Of a DNA stretch of 64,000 nucleotides, positions 1 through 9,254 are shown piece after piece. Numbering within the stretch: the stretch's first letter is position 1; every line of letters begins with the position of its first letter. The stretch comes from Candidatus Thiodiazotropha sp. (ex Codakia rugifera). GTDB lineage: Bacteria; Pseudomonadota; Gammaproteobacteria; Chromatiales; Chromatiaceae. The notes under the pieces are model-generated. The model was given only the letters and a program-made list of their open reading frames with translations, ran no database searches and was not told the origin of the DNA. The DNA is taken from NCBI GenBank assembly GCA_025656675.1, contig JAHXHN010000009.1:1-64000 (forward strand), in the 5' to 3' direction. The position numbers were made by a program, and so were the translations under genes.

Positions 1-2
1 GT

Positions 3-1379
3 TCAGCACTCTCCCAAATGGCCCTGGTCGCTCAGGGTCTCGCTGATGTGGCGCGTGATTCGCGATTAATCTCCCCTGGCTCACTCTTCACAATTGTCAC
101 TGCCCATAGTGGTGAGCGTAAAACCGCTGTGGATGGTGCATTTTCAAAAGGTATTCGACAGTGGGAGTCAGAACAAAGAGAGGAGCAAATGCCCACATAC
201 CGGAGGGGCAAAGCGATGCAGACAGCACTCAATGAACGTAGGCAAGCACGTATCAAAAAGATTGGTGCACTGGAAGCTAAAGGTAGTGCTGAATCAGAAA
301 CGGAACGTAAAGAATGTGAAGCACGACTAATGGAGTTGGAAGATCAGGCCACAAACTTATACATCGAACCACTCCCACATCTTTACTACGAGGACACCAC
401 TACAGAGGGCTTAATCAACAGCTTAGGCTCTGGGTATCCCACTGCAATGATCAATTCAAGTGAAGGGGGCATGATCCTGGGGGGGCATTCAATGAAGGAT
501 GAGAATGCACTTCAGTTTCTTGCTGTGGCTAACAAGCTATGGGACGGTGATCCCATCAAGCAGACCCGCAAACAAGCGGGAGCTGTAGACGTCATAGGTA
601 GACGTTTTTCTTTATCGATTCAGATCCAGCCTGATTTTTTTCAAAAGATCACTGAGAAAGGTGGGCGTGGTAGTGGCTTCCTTGCCCGCTCTCTGCTTGC
701 CTTTCCTGAATCACTGATGGGTACAAGACTCTACACACCACCGCCCAACCATATGCCGGGGCTTGATCAATACAACTTCCGATCCAGCGAGCTGCTCTCG
801 CTACCCCTTCCCGTGAATGAACGCTATGAACTGAAACCGCCCATCATGAAGCTGTCCAAAGGGGCACATGCTGTATGGGAAGAATACTACAACACAGTAG
901 AAAAAGAGCTTGGGGTCTACGGGGACTATGTACTTGTGAAGGATGTCGGGTCGAAGAGCGCGGAAAACGCTGCGCGTATTGCCTGTGTGCTCCAAGTGTG
1001 GAGTGATGGACCAGGTGGTGAGATTACAAAAGAGTCTATGGCATCAGGGATCGCAATTGCTGGCTGGCACCTCAAAGAAGCTGCGCGGATATTCTTTGAT
1101 GCCGACAAACCACAAGAGCTGACTGATGCTGAGTTATTGAGTCAATGGCTCATCTCTCAAGCGCCGGTGCTCACTCGTAAGGATGGCTCGTCACTCATGA
1201 ATAATGAGGGCCAGATTTCTCCTAATGAAATACTCCAGTTTGGTCCACATCAATTGAGAAAAAGGTGCCGGCGGGACAAGGCGTTGTGCGTACTTATGGC
1301 CGATGGCGTAAATCACATTCGTATGATGAAAGATGGGAGACGCAAGCTGGTGCAAGTGAATCCAAGGCTACTTAAATAG
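3..1379 (+). CDS. DUF3987 / YfjI-family protein, 5' end outside window
   Basis: The reading frame is open from base 3 through the first ATG at base 18, and residues before that ATG fit the family, so this is the C-terminal part of a longer gene. The sequence resembles DUF3987 (YfjI-type) proteins of prophages and integrative elements, including the segment near residues 195-240 with RxxSLSIQIQP, GFLARSLLAFPES and GTR. The P-loop expected in full-length members would lie upstream and cannot be seen. The role is not established; the family often sits near replication or primase genes of mobile elements. It is followed by a hairpin terminator and an iteron-like repeat cluster. Confidence 0.7.
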   Translation, partial: SALSQMALVAQGLADVARDSRLISPGSLFTIVTAHSGERKTAVDGAFSKGIRQWESEQREEQMPTYRRGKAMQTALNERRQARIKKIGALEAKGSAESETERKECEARLMELEDQATNLYIEPLPHLYYEDTTTEGLINSLGSGYPTAMINSSEGGMILGGHSMKDENALQFLAVANKLWDGDPIKQTRKQAGAVDVIGRRFSLSIQIQPDFFQKITEKGGRGSGFLARSLLAFPESLMGTRLYTPPPNHMPGLDQYNFRSSELLSLPLPVNERYELKPPIMKLSKGAHAVWEEYYNTVEKELGVYGDYVLVKDVGSKSAENAARIACVLQVWSDGPGGEITKESMASGIAIAGWHLKEAARIFFDADKPQELTDAELLSQWLISQAPVLTRKDGSSLMNNEGQISPNEILQFGPHQLRKRCRRDKALCVLMADGVNHIRMMKDGRRKLVQVNPRLLK

Positions 1380-1388
1380 ATGATTCTG

Positions 1389-1426
1389 AAAAATAGCAAT
1401 GAATAACAACAGGGGTGCTATTTTTT
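1389..1426 (+). terminator. Rho-independent terminator after the DUF3987 gene
   Basis: A perfect 10-base inverted repeat (AAAAATAGCA at 1389-1398, TGCTATTTTT at 1416-1425) with a 17-nt loop begins ten bases after the stop codon and ends in a T run. The stem is AT-rich, so termination may be weak. The stem also contains two of the ATAGCA motifs of the neighbouring cluster. Confidence 0.55.
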
Positions 1427-1440
1427 ATCAGCACCAGATC

Positions 1441-1462
1441 CGTAGCCTATCAATAGGCTACG
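1441..1462. repeat. Perfect 10-bp palindrome with 2-nt loop
   Basis: CGTAGCCTAT (1441-1450) and ATAGGCTACG (1453-1462) are exact inverted copies separated by CA. The small loop and lack of a T run make it more like a protein-binding palindrome than a terminator. Confidence 0.6.
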
Positions 1463-1479
1463 AAAGGTAGCATGAAAAA

Positions 1480-1605
1480 ATAGCAAAATAGCAGATATAG
1501 CAACCACCCTATAAAAGATATTTTTAAACATAATTTTAGTACTGAAAATGATGATTAACAGAGGTATTTAGACAAGTGGGTACGCTGCTATTTTTGCTAT
1601 ATCTG
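1480..1605. repeat. ATAGCA iteron-like cluster with 12-bp inverted repeat
   Basis: ATAGCA occurs at 1480, 1488 and 1497 on the plus strand and as TGCTAT at 1586 and 1595, with 8-9 base spacing; two more copies lie in the terminator at 1393 and 1416. CAGATATAGCAA (1492-1503) is inverted exactly as TTGCTATATCTG (1594-1605). Regular spacing and two opposed groups suggest a binding site for a repeat-recognising protein, for example a replication initiator or regulator of the adjacent mobile element. That role is inference. Confidence 0.45.
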
Positions 1606-2073
1606 AGCGATTGGGCTGCTAAACATCAAACAAATAAATTGGGGAGGGGGGTGTAAAAGTACAGAGACCTTAAAACCCTAGACCGACTGCTTACATCCGT
1701 TTATACAAGCGGGAGTTTTGAGGGGGGGGTACATCAGGATCCCAGTTGGTCAAATAGATGACAGTTGTAAGTAAATGAATACAAACGATTGATAGAGACA
1801 AACCATTGAACTCGTAGTGAAAACACCTTTATAAGGTTGGGAGTTATTTGCCTTAGATATGATGAGAATAGGCACATCAGTATATTGAGTATCAGACTGC
1901 TTACGATCCAATGCGGAAGTTGGGATTTAGTTCAGCGGAATACCGCTACCGGAAATGAACAGAATTTCATGCCATGTTTCCCAAGCGTCTCCTGTTCGGC
2001 ACCTTAGTAACCATTCTTAAGTTTCTTATAGGTAAGACGGCTAAGCCTGGGCACTGCATTCATGAGAGCTTAG
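1606..2073. other. Intergenic region without recognised gene
   Basis: I see no convincing coding frame, tRNA or attC site. The stretch has G-rich runs near 1641-1650 and 1719-1727 and separates the mobile-element gene from the convergent STAND ATPase gene. Confidence 0.5.
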
Positions 2074-5000
2074 TTATTGTCTCTCTGCCGCCCTTAACCA
2101 ATCATTGATTGAATTCAACCCCAATGACAACAGCAAATCTTGCAATGACACCACGCGCTTTAGCATAGCGCCGCCGTCGGATTCTTCCCGCTCCTCGGCT
2201 TCGGCGAAAAGCCGGGTCATTAACTGTACAAAATTATCTCTATAGTCGTAAAAATATGGCTTGGCGCGATTGATATAAGCCAAGTAAATTTCGGTCGCAG
2301 TTAGAGCGGTCTCTGGGTCGCGCTGCGAAGTGGCATTGAGCCATTCATCAAATCCGACCAGACGGTGATGTTTGTTTTTGCTATCGTTTTCGAGCGCGCT
2401 AAGGCAGTGCTGAATCAATTCGGTCGGGATGGGGATTGGCGGCGTATTCTCTCGGAAGATATTGTCTACATATCGAACAACTGCTGTTTCATGAGGGCTG
2501 CCTGCATTTAGTCCTGCCTCAATACCTGCAAGGCACTGCTCGTGATGCTGTCTGATATTTCCAGTGTTTGTCCAAACACTCGTTGCCCCCTGCCATGCTT
2601 CGGTAATATTCAGAGTGTTCAAATCACCAAGCAAGCTAGCAAAATCAATATGCCCAGTCAGGGCAGATAAAGCAGAAATGCGCCCCCAAGTTTCCATGTC
2701 TTTCTTGTTGCCGTCGCGATAGATACGATCTAGCAAGGGTGCAACCCTTTCAAAATGATTATGATAAGCGTAGTACAGGCATTGTTCGGCGGTCTGCCAA
2801 AGCCCTACAGCATCCTGCATAGCAAGACGAAACAATTCCCATCCCAATTCGGGATTCTGACTTTGGAGGTACGGTAAACGTCGCAGAATCAGGGCGCGAA
2901 TTGCAGGGTATTCATTGCTGGCAAATCGACGCAGTGTGGGCGGTAACAATTCGGGTAAATCAATGCCGTGCTCATGAAAGTTATTGGTCAAAATCATCAA
3001 GGCTTCGGCTACATTACCGCTTGTCATATTGATACCAGTGGTAAGCAAATCCGAATCGTCTAGAGCGATACTTTCCTCCCTAATACCCTCAAAGCCTATT
3101 GCTATGAACACTAGCCTTGAAGCATTTTGTATATCCTGGATGACATGTGCGCAGGCTTCCTGAGCCTTGGCTGCGGTGCGATTGAGCCGCCAGTGGGCGG
3201 AATGCCTCTCAAGTTCGTCAAGAATGTGATGAGCCAAGGTGGGTGCATCGGGCTCTTCAGTCGGCACCAAAATGTCGTTGGTTTTCAAATTACCATAGCG
3301 ATGCGCCAAGTAGTTGGCGATGCCATCCATGATGTCGTCGCAAAAATTTGCTGAAATATTGGTCCAATGTGAGGCCAGTAAATTCAAGAAGTGCGACGGG
3401 TGGCGAGATGAAGCCTCGCGCAGTTGCCAACCGACCTCTCGTTCCCCTCCGACCAAAAAGTCATCTAGATCTCTATTATATCCAGAGTAGTGCGCTAACA
3501 AATTAATTACACCATCATCACTGACATGCAGAAATTCCTCATATGAAAATGGGGCGGTAACAGTACCGCCTCGCATACCGATGGAAGGCTGTCTAATCAA
3601 CGCTCCATATACTTGTTCGTAAGCATCTAGTATCGCCTGGGCATTCGGTGAACGCAGATGGCATGGGATGGCGGATATATAATCGGCTCGCCTCTTCAAT
3701 ACCCATAAACGTTTTTCCTCATCAGTAACTGGTTCCTCCCACACGGTTTGCATAGTTTTCATCACTGCATCTTGTGTTTGGTTCTCTAGATTAATGAATG
3801 CAGACTGGATCAATGCACCTAATTCGTAAGAGAGTTCGAATTCCAGTAAATTCCTGTCGCACAACAGGCGGCCGACCAAGTTAATATTGGGCTGTGGAGA
3901 TTCTGTCAAAGCAAGGATCGCGAAGTAACACAGTGCACCTTCGTGGTTAAAGCACAGGTGTTCTCGGTTCTTCAGCCACCAGTCGGAGTGCTTTTGGGCA
4001 TGGTCGAGAATGGCAGCCTCAATCGCATCCAGTAGAATCCGTTCACTGTCTATGTGTAGAGTATCGGTTTGTGTGTGGATTTCACTGTAAGAGGTTTGTT
4101 GCAGGAATCCATTACGATAGCCTATTCGAGTCTCGCCATAGCTAGCTGACCGGATTTGGCTCCACTGCTCAATTGTTTCTAATGCTAAATCAAGTAGTGA
4201 AGTAGATTTTATCATCCGTTGTTTCAGGAAGTTGTCATTCTTATCTCCAAATTCATGGGGTTTGCAATGCAGTTTGTTGTCAAAATGAATTCCCATCACA
4301 TCGTCTTTGCCGATGTCACCAGCAATGTAGCGCCATAGGAATCTGTCATCGACAGCACCAGCGGAGACACAGCGTGCAACAGCATGCCCCAACAAACTAT
4401 GATCTGGTTTTGGCATAGTGAGTAGCCGCTCTAGTAAGGGCGAAATCAGTGACAAATTATCTGTTTTGAATTTGGATAGAGAAAATGCTAATTGCTCTGC
4501 GATTCTATTGCTATCTAACCAATCCAGCGCCAGCGTCTCCATCCAGAATGCTAATACCCTGGCGGAGTCTTCATTTACCGACTGTGTTACCTGATAAACA
4601 TGGGCTGTCAGCCCATTCTCATCGTGCATTTCCTTCAATACAGGCACCAGATGAGACAACCAGAAGAGATGCCACTCAACCAACGATGATTGGGAATAAA
4701 TTACCTGAAACACTTCTAGATGCTTGTTGCGCAAGTCAAGTATTAGTGGCCAATCATCATCCTGCGGCACCTGCTCGGCAAACGATTCTGCAATTAGGCG
4801 GCGGATATGGAAGGCGGCATTGCCCATCAATACCGCTCGCAGTTGCTTCCTGAACTCGCGACGTTCTCCCGTCGCCAATTGTGCGACAAAGCTACGTATG
4901 CTTGGCCGCACGAATGGTACGGGCGGCAAGCTTTGGATGAACTCATTGAGCGAGATGCCCCTGCGCACTGCACCGCTTACTACCAGCACATCCAGCAGCG

Positions 5001-6639
5001 TTTGATGACCAAATGTCAATTTCCCATCATAGGTATCTTGCAGCACATTGAGACTGTGCAACCGCCGCAGGATACCCTGCGAAGCGCTGAAGCGCTGATG
5101 TGGAATCGAAAGGCTGCGTGACTTCAGCATTGCGTCAGCGATATCTTCAATCGCTTGCATAGCTGCGTCTCCCAGCGCGGGGTCTGCCTGTACGATGGTA
5201 TCGAGGTGGCGTTGTGCCAGTGCTTGGCTGGTCACCACGTTGAAGCTGCCTTCATGCTGGGCTAGTTCGACAAACAGTGCCAGTTCGCGAGGATTCCGGA
5301 TCAGTTCGCGGGTGACGGGATCAATGGTGGTCGATTCGATTTCGAGCTTGTAGAGTAACGGTCCAATTTCAGCCTCCCAGTCCAACGGCAGGCACTGTAA
5401 TTCGCAGTCCCATTGCCGTGCGGCAATTCGTCGATCGTATTTGCGGTCAAAGTCGCGGCAAGCTGTGATAACGGTGACATTGGGAATTAGTAGTAGTTGG
5501 TCAATTTGTGCCAGAAAATACGTTAATACGCCGTGCTCTCGGGCCACGGACAAGACATCCAGTGAGTCGATGACCACAACTACATGCGCGTCTTCTGCCA
5601 AGCGAGCGGCCTGCTCTACCCAATGCTGAGGCAAGCCTTGTGCTTGGCGCTCCTGCGCCGTCGCCAGGTCGGCGAATTCGCGCGACTGGATGAAGAGCGG
5701 CACTAGGTCTATTCGGGTTTGTGCACGCTCTTCTAGTGCTTCTTGTAGGCTCAGCATTACACAGGTTTTGCCGGAACCCGGAAGTCCCGTAAGCAGGACG
5801 GCATGTTTGCTGGCATCGATGGTAGCTAGGAGTTCGTTCACAACTGGGTTCGCAATGCGCTCTCCAGCAATGTCCCTATGCCACGACCTGCCCACAGCTG
5901 AGATGTTGGCAAATGATGACCGCACCTGTGCGATGGACATGACCGAAGCTAACATTGAACCCGCATGATGAAGAATGTCTTTGAGATCGTCCTTAGTCAG
6001 CCGATGCTGGGTGGAGGCGGACAGATTGTCGCCCTCCATACGTCCACCAAGTTTGTGTAGACGTATCCAGAGGGCGTTGAAGGCAGCATTTGAGTTGCTT
6101 GCTATTTGGCGCAAACGTTCACGCAGTAAACCCTCCATGCGATCAAAACCGGGGCTGATCTCGAAAGAGATGCGCCGTAGGAATTCATAGGTCGAAAGAT
6201 AGGGAGCCTGGGCGGTAAAACGAGCATCCAAATCGTAATTAGTTTTTGTATGCCCTGCAGTCAAATTCTCACGATATTCGGCATCATTGCCATAGGCGGT
6301 GCTGAATTCTCGTAATTTTGCGAGTGCGCCAAACTCGCTGCGTGAGTAGAAACTGACTTTGGCTTGTTGATTTATAGCGAGTTCCAGATAAGCCTTGTCC
6401 AATTCATCAGCAAGGTCAGCTATCGACCATGCACTGAAATTGGCTTGGTTCTTCTTGCACTGACAACAAATCAGTGAACCGTCGGATTTACCAACTACGA
6501 CATCGTCTACCAGATGGGTCGTCGAATCTATTTCAAGCCATAGAAATTCTGTATCAGACAAAACGGTCAAAGCCCAATCGAAGGCAATCAAAGTCTGATA
6601 GATATCGCCACGGTTAGAGCGTATTCCTGCGATGCTCAT
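2074..6639 (-). CDS. Avs-like STAND ATPase with N-terminal nuclease-like domain
   Basis: This 1,521-residue protein has three regions. Residues 1-120 look like a PD-(D/E)XK nuclease of the Mrr/Cap4 type: E36, D45/D46 and the Q60-C-K62 motif. Residues about 255-560 form a STAND-type P-loop NTPase with Walker A GLPGSGKT (285-292) and Walker B VVVVIDSLD (353-361). The remaining 900 or so residues are helical and resemble HEAT/TPR-type sensor repeats; no membrane segment is seen. Nuclease-STAND-repeat order is that of Avs antiviral ATPases, which sense phage proteins and then cut DNA. Assignment to a named Avs type cannot be made by eye. A good ribosome site (GGGAG) lies six bases before the ATG. 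Confidence 0.75.
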   Translation of the reverse strand: MSIAGIRSNRGDIYQTLIAFDWALTVLSDTEFLWLEIDSTTHLVDDVVVGKSDGSLICCQCKKNQANFSAWSIADLADELDKAYLELAINQQAKVSFYSRSEFGALAKLREFSTAYGNDAEYRENLTAGHTKTNYDLDARFTAQAPYLSTYEFLRRISFEISPGFDRMEGLLRERLRQIASNSNAAFNALWIRLHKLGGRMEGDNLSASTQHRLTKDDLKDILHHAGSMLASVMSIAQVRSSFANISAVGRSWHRDIAGERIANPVVNELLATIDASKHAVLLTGLPGSGKTCVMLSLQEALEERAQTRIDLVPLFIQSREFADLATAQERQAQGLPQHWVEQAARLAEDAHVVVVIDSLDVLSVAREHGVLTYFLAQIDQLLLIPNVTVITACRDFDRKYDRRIAARQWDCELQCLPLDWEAEIGPLLYKLEIESTTIDPVTRELIRNPRELALFVELAQHEGSFNVVTSQALAQRHLDTIVQADPALGDAAMQAIEDIADAMLKSRSLSIPHQRFSASQGILRRLHSLNVLQDTYDGKLTFGHQTLLDVLVVSGAVRRGISLNEFIQSLPPVPFVRPSIRSFVAQLATGERREFRKQLRAVLMGNAAFHIRRLIAESFAEQVPQDDDWPLILDLRNKHLEVFQVIYSQSSLVEWHLFWLSHLVPVLKEMHDENGLTAHVYQVTQSVNEDSARVLAFWMETLALDWLDSNRIAEQLAFSLSKFKTDNLSLISPLLERLLTMPKPDHSLLGHAVARCVSAGAVDDRFLWRYIAGDIGKDDVMGIHFDNKLHCKPHEFGDKNDNFLKQRMIKSTSLLDLALETIEQWSQIRSASYGETRIGYRNGFLQQTSYSEIHTQTDTLHIDSERILLDAIEAAILDHAQKHSDWWLKNREHLCFNHEGALCYFAILALTESPQPNINLVGRLLCDRNLLEFELSYELGALIQSAFINLENQTQDAVMKTMQTVWEEPVTDEEKRLWVLKRRADYISAIPCHLRSPNAQAILDAYEQVYGALIRQPSIGMRGGTVTAPFSYEEFLHVSDDGVINLLAHYSGYNRDLDDFLVGGEREVGWQLREASSRHPSHFLNLLASHWTNISANFCDDIMDGIANYLAHRYGNLKTNDILVPTEEPDAPTLAHHILDELERHSAHWRLNRTAAKAQEACAHVIQDIQNASRLVFIAIGFEGIREESIALDDSDLLTTGINMTSGNVAEALMILTNNFHEHGIDLPELLPPTLRRFASNEYPAIRALILRRLPYLQSQNPELGWELFRLAMQDAVGLWQTAEQCLYYAYHNHFERVAPLLDRIYRDGNKKDMETWGRISALSALTGHIDFASLLGDLNTLNITEAWQGATSVWTNTGNIRQHHEQCLAGIEAGLNAGSPHETAVVRYVDNIFRENTPPIPIPTELIQHCLSALENDSKNKHHRLVGFDEWLNATSQRDPETALTATEIYLAYINRAKPYFYDYRDNFVQLMTRLFAEAEEREESDGGAMLKRVVSLQDLLLSLGLNSINDWLRAAERQ

Positions 6640-6888
6640 TTAGCTCCCTGCTCATACTTTCTCATAAACATTGCATAAATTAGAAGGAGTGTATTTTTAA
6701 TTATTTTAAATGGGGTGTTGTTGGAGCCGCAATCAACATTCATATAGCATTCTCCACCTTATCTAAAATGATGCCACCTTCCACTTCTGGCCGAAAGATG
6801 ACACCAGCAAATTCCATCTAAAAGTCCGAAATCTGACCGAAGAAGACGCTGAAGCATAGGCCAAAAATACTCCACTTTCTCTCAAGAG
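6640..6888. other. Spacer between STAND gene and integron cassette array
   Basis: This stretch holds the STAND gene ribosome site and presumably its promoter, but no gene I can support. It marks the outer limit of the left cassette array, because the next element (6889-6948) is attC-like. Confidence 0.4.
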
Positions 6889-6948
6889 CTGACGTTTAAA
6901 TGCTAAAGTTCAGGGGCGCGGATCGTCCATTGGAGCTCCTTGTTAGAT
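6889..6948 (-). repeat. attC-like site after the kinase cassette
   Basis: Reading the minus strand, TCTAAC (6947-6942) begins at the kinase stop codon and is followed by AAGGAGCTCC and a GC-rich imperfect palindrome of the kind seen in attC sites. The distal core is degenerate (ACGTCAG at 6895-6889 where GCGTTAG would be expected). Position directly behind a cassette gene supports the call; the weak distal core lowers confidence. Confidence 0.55.
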
Positions 6949-8042
6949 CACAGCTTACCATTGACCACAGCAAGCATGAACGTTTTTGTGTGTTTATGAA
7001 GATCGTGCTTAGTCAGCTTTGCACCAGACAACCTGCCAATACGAGTTTCATTGCCACTATCCAACCTCTTCCGATAAGCACTGAACTGATATCCGTGTTT
7101 GGTCTTTTTCTCTTCAAACCTGAAAATTTGATTGCCTGACACTCCAACATACGCCCCTGTGGAGTCAGAGGTCCAATAACCCCCTAATGAGATAGCTTCT
7201 AGCGCTCGCCGCATCTCTAAGGCTGACTGGTAGCGAGCACTGGGATCGGGTTTTGTTGCCTTTGTGATTATTCTGGCGATGGAGCTGGGAGTAAATAGAA
7301 GGTAATCCTCTTTTCTTGGGATTTTTCCCTTTGCTTTCAGTTCTTCGAACTTCGTTTTACCCAGATTATTACGTATATCCCGAATGGTTCCCACACCACT
7401 AATCATTCGAAAAAGTGTTAACCCGACCTGATATAAGTCCGTACAAAGAGTGATGTTCCCGTCCGCAGTTGTTTCTGGAGCCCTGTGAAGAATGTAAGCG
7501 TTCGGTGCTTTTGTCGGCTTTAGCCCTGGTGACGAACAAGAAATACCGTAATCGGTCAGAATTCCTTCTCCTCTTGGGCCGATCAATATGTTCGATGGCT
7601 TAATATCATTGTGGTATAGGCCGGATTCGTGTAAGTATTCCAGCCCCCTAAGAATATCTATTGTGATTCGGACAGCTTTGGTTATTGGAAGAAAGTTGCT
7701 TGGGTTAAGCTTCGATGTGGCACAACCGGTTGGATGGTAATCCATAGCAATCACCACAACCCTTCCAGAGGGAGTGCTTACGACGTCGGCATAATGAACG
7801 TGGATCACATTGGCATGCTCGAGGCGATTGCCAACTTTTGCTTCATTTAAGTGTTCCGCGACAGACACCATACTCTCATCGAGTATCTTGACCGCCACAT
7901 CCCTTGCAAGGGTCAAATCGTGAGCTAACCAGACTTGCCCAAAATGACCGCCGCCGATATGCAGCTTCAGTTGATATTTATAGAGCTGGTCGCCAGCAGA
8001 GAACGCAGGAGCGGGCATCAGGACATTCTTCTCAGAGCCCAT
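6948..8042 (-). CDS. Eukaryotic-like serine/threonine protein kinase
   Basis: The 364-residue protein has a complete protein kinase domain at residues 20-290: glycine loop GGGHFGQV (30-37), ATP lysine K52, helix C glutamate E67, catalytic loop HNDIKPSN (144-151), metal motif DYG (164-166, a common variant of DFG) and APE (188-190). It is therefore probably active. A C-terminal region of about 75 residues is unassigned. There is no membrane segment or PASTA repeat, so it is cytoplasmic. It overlaps the upstream RuvC-like gene by 25 bases, implying coupled translation, and the pair is followed by an attC-like site, so both seem to form one integron cassette. A defence role is plausible by context only. 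Confidence 0.85.
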   Translation of the reverse strand: MGSEKNVLMPAPAFSAGDQLYKYQLKLHIGGGHFGQVWLAHDLTLARDVAVKILDESMVSVAEHLNEAKVGNRLEHANVIHVHYADVVSTPSGRVVVIAMDYHPTGCATSKLNPSNFLPITKAVRITIDILRGLEYLHESGLYHNDIKPSNILIGPRGEGILTDYGISCSSPGLKPTKAPNAYILHRAPETTADGNITLCTDLYQVGLTLFRMISGVGTIRDIRNNLGKTKFEELKAKGKIPRKEDYLLFTPSSIARIITKATKPDPSARYQSALEMRRALEAISLGGYWTSDSTGAYVGVSGNQIFRFEEKKTKHGYQFSAYRKRLDSGNETRIGRLSGAKLTKHDLHKHTKTFMLAVVNGKL

Positions 8043-8479
8043 GCCACCATAATTGCGTCAGCTATTTGTTCGTTCCAGTACTTTGATGTGCGCCCAACAC
8101 GATCCTCTGCACGTTCCTTTACAGTTGATCTAGTCGCGCCAATTTGGCTATAGAGTTTGTAATAAACTGGTTTATGGGCATCTTTTGCAGATAGGAGAAC
8201 AGCCGCATCGAGATAGGTAGCAAGACGTACAGCCTTCGTCTCGCTCCTGGCATATTCGCTTGTTTTAAGTGCTACGAAAGCGATATCCAGGTTCTGGCGA
8301 AGAATGCGATCTACTTCTGATTTCTGCCAATGAACTATGTCTTCGGTTTCAGTAATTCCCGCAGGTACCTTGATCAAGTGTTCTGAATCATTGTTCAACA
8401 AAGTTATGGAATTACTGGAGACTTCTACGAGAGCAAATCTTAGCTGTTTTGGCGCCGTTCGAATTCCCAAGATTTTCAT
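8018..8479 (-). CDS. RuvC/RNase H-fold-like protein paired with kinase
   Basis: I do not recognise this 153-residue protein with certainty. Its layout suggests an RNase H/RuvC-like fold: an N-terminal strand LGIRTAP where RuvC has LGIDPG, a middle strand IAFVALKTSEY, and a terminal helix with QIADAIMVAWAL (D141) like the last acidic helix of RuvC. The first catalytic aspartate is replaced by R7, so nuclease activity is doubtful and a binding or kinase-substrate role is possible. A strong ribosome site GGAGAAG precedes the ATG. The gene starts just inside the boundary set by the previous attC-like element and overlaps the kinase gene. Confidence 0.55.
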   Translation of the reverse strand: MKILGIRTAPKQLRFALVEVSSNSITLLNNDSEHLIKVPAGITETEDIVHWQKSEVDRILRQNLDIAFVALKTSEYARSETKAVRLATYLDAAVLLSAKDAHKPVYYKLYSQIGATRSTVKERAEDRVGRTSKYWNEQIADAIMVAWALRRMS

Positions 8480-8505
8480 AAAACTTCTCCATTACATTCT
8501 TATTG

Positions 8506-8547
8506 ATCTAACAGTTATATTAACGGGACCTCCTGTCTCGTTAATAT
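8506..8547 (-). repeat. attC-like hairpin after the HNH cassette
   Basis: A 13-bp stem (8517-8529 with 8535-8547, one G-T pair, 5-nt loop) lies directly behind the HNH-like gene. On the minus strand it is followed by GTTAGAT (8512-8506), which fits the integron core consensus GTTRRRY. The stem is shorter than a typical attC and could also act as a terminator, because T runs flank it on the plus side. Confidence 0.45.
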
Positions 8548-8562
8548 TTTTATGTTTATTAT

Positions 8563-9243
8563 TTACAACTTGTATATCTTAATAACTTTCGATTGATTGT
8601 TGGGGTGCCAATATTTCTTGGAATGCCCCATCTTATGAGTATTTTTCAAATATAGTACTTTCACAGATAAGTGGCCCACAGTATAAATCCACTCACACCA
8701 TACCGGGTCTTTACCATCTTCTATGACTTGAATATTTGTAATACCTGCATATTTAGACTTATAAGTCGGTGTCCCACAAAAATTCAAATATACCTCATCA
8801 TGTGAGCAGCCATTTAAAATCGCCTTAGAGAATGAAGAAATATCAATGGGGACACCATTATCAACAATTCTACAACCGAATAACTTGACAAAGTATAACT
8901 GGATATTTATCAACTCTCTATTAACCCTACCAGGAAATACCTTACTTAAGTTTATACGCTTTACTGGTGTGTTCTTTGGATAATTATGAATAATGTAATT
9001 AGAAAGTAGCTCCCAGGCTCTGTCATGGGGCTGAGTTAGCGCATTATTACAATGCTGGCAAATTAGAGATTTAGACTTAAAGCGATTTGATTTTGTACTA
9101 CAGATAGGGATATTTCGCTTAAAGTTATTGTGTGTATACACCGGACTGTCCTTTGACACGATGCCGAAGTATCCCTTAATATCAGACGCTTTAATAAGGT
9201 GCTCACGAGAATCACCTTTTTTGCCACATATCCAACAGCTCAC
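8563..9243 (-). CDS. HNH-like zinc-binding protein, integron cassette
   Basis: This 226-residue protein starts with GTG behind a GAGAGGG ribosome site. Its first 80 residues carry C3-x2-C6, E14-H15 and C62-x2-C65-N-N, the arrangement of HNH-type zinc-stabilised nuclease modules (EH before the domain centre, CxxCNN after it). The rest (81-226) is AT-rich in codon use and has no motif I recognise. It lies between two attC-like hairpins, so it looks like a single-gene cassette. It could be a nuclease effector or an HNH-derived DNA-binding protein; no immunity partner is visible. Confidence 0.55.
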   Translation of the reverse strand: MSCWICGKKGDSREHLIKASDIKGYFGIVSKDSPVYTHNNFKRNIPICSTKSNRFKSKSLICQHCNNALTQPHDRAWELLSNYIIHNYPKNTPVKRINLSKVFPGRVNRELINIQLYFVKLFGCRIVDNGVPIDISSFSKAILNGCSHDEVYLNFCGTPTYKSKYAGITNIQVIEDGKDPVWCEWIYTVGHLSVKVLYLKNTHKMGHSKKYWHPNNQSKVIKIYKL

Positions 9244-9254
9244 TCAGCCCTCTC

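Noticed and set aside
8517-8547. Hairpin considered as a plain terminator
   Set aside because: The following GTTAGAT core and its place behind a cassette gene favour an attC-like site, though a terminator function is not excluded.
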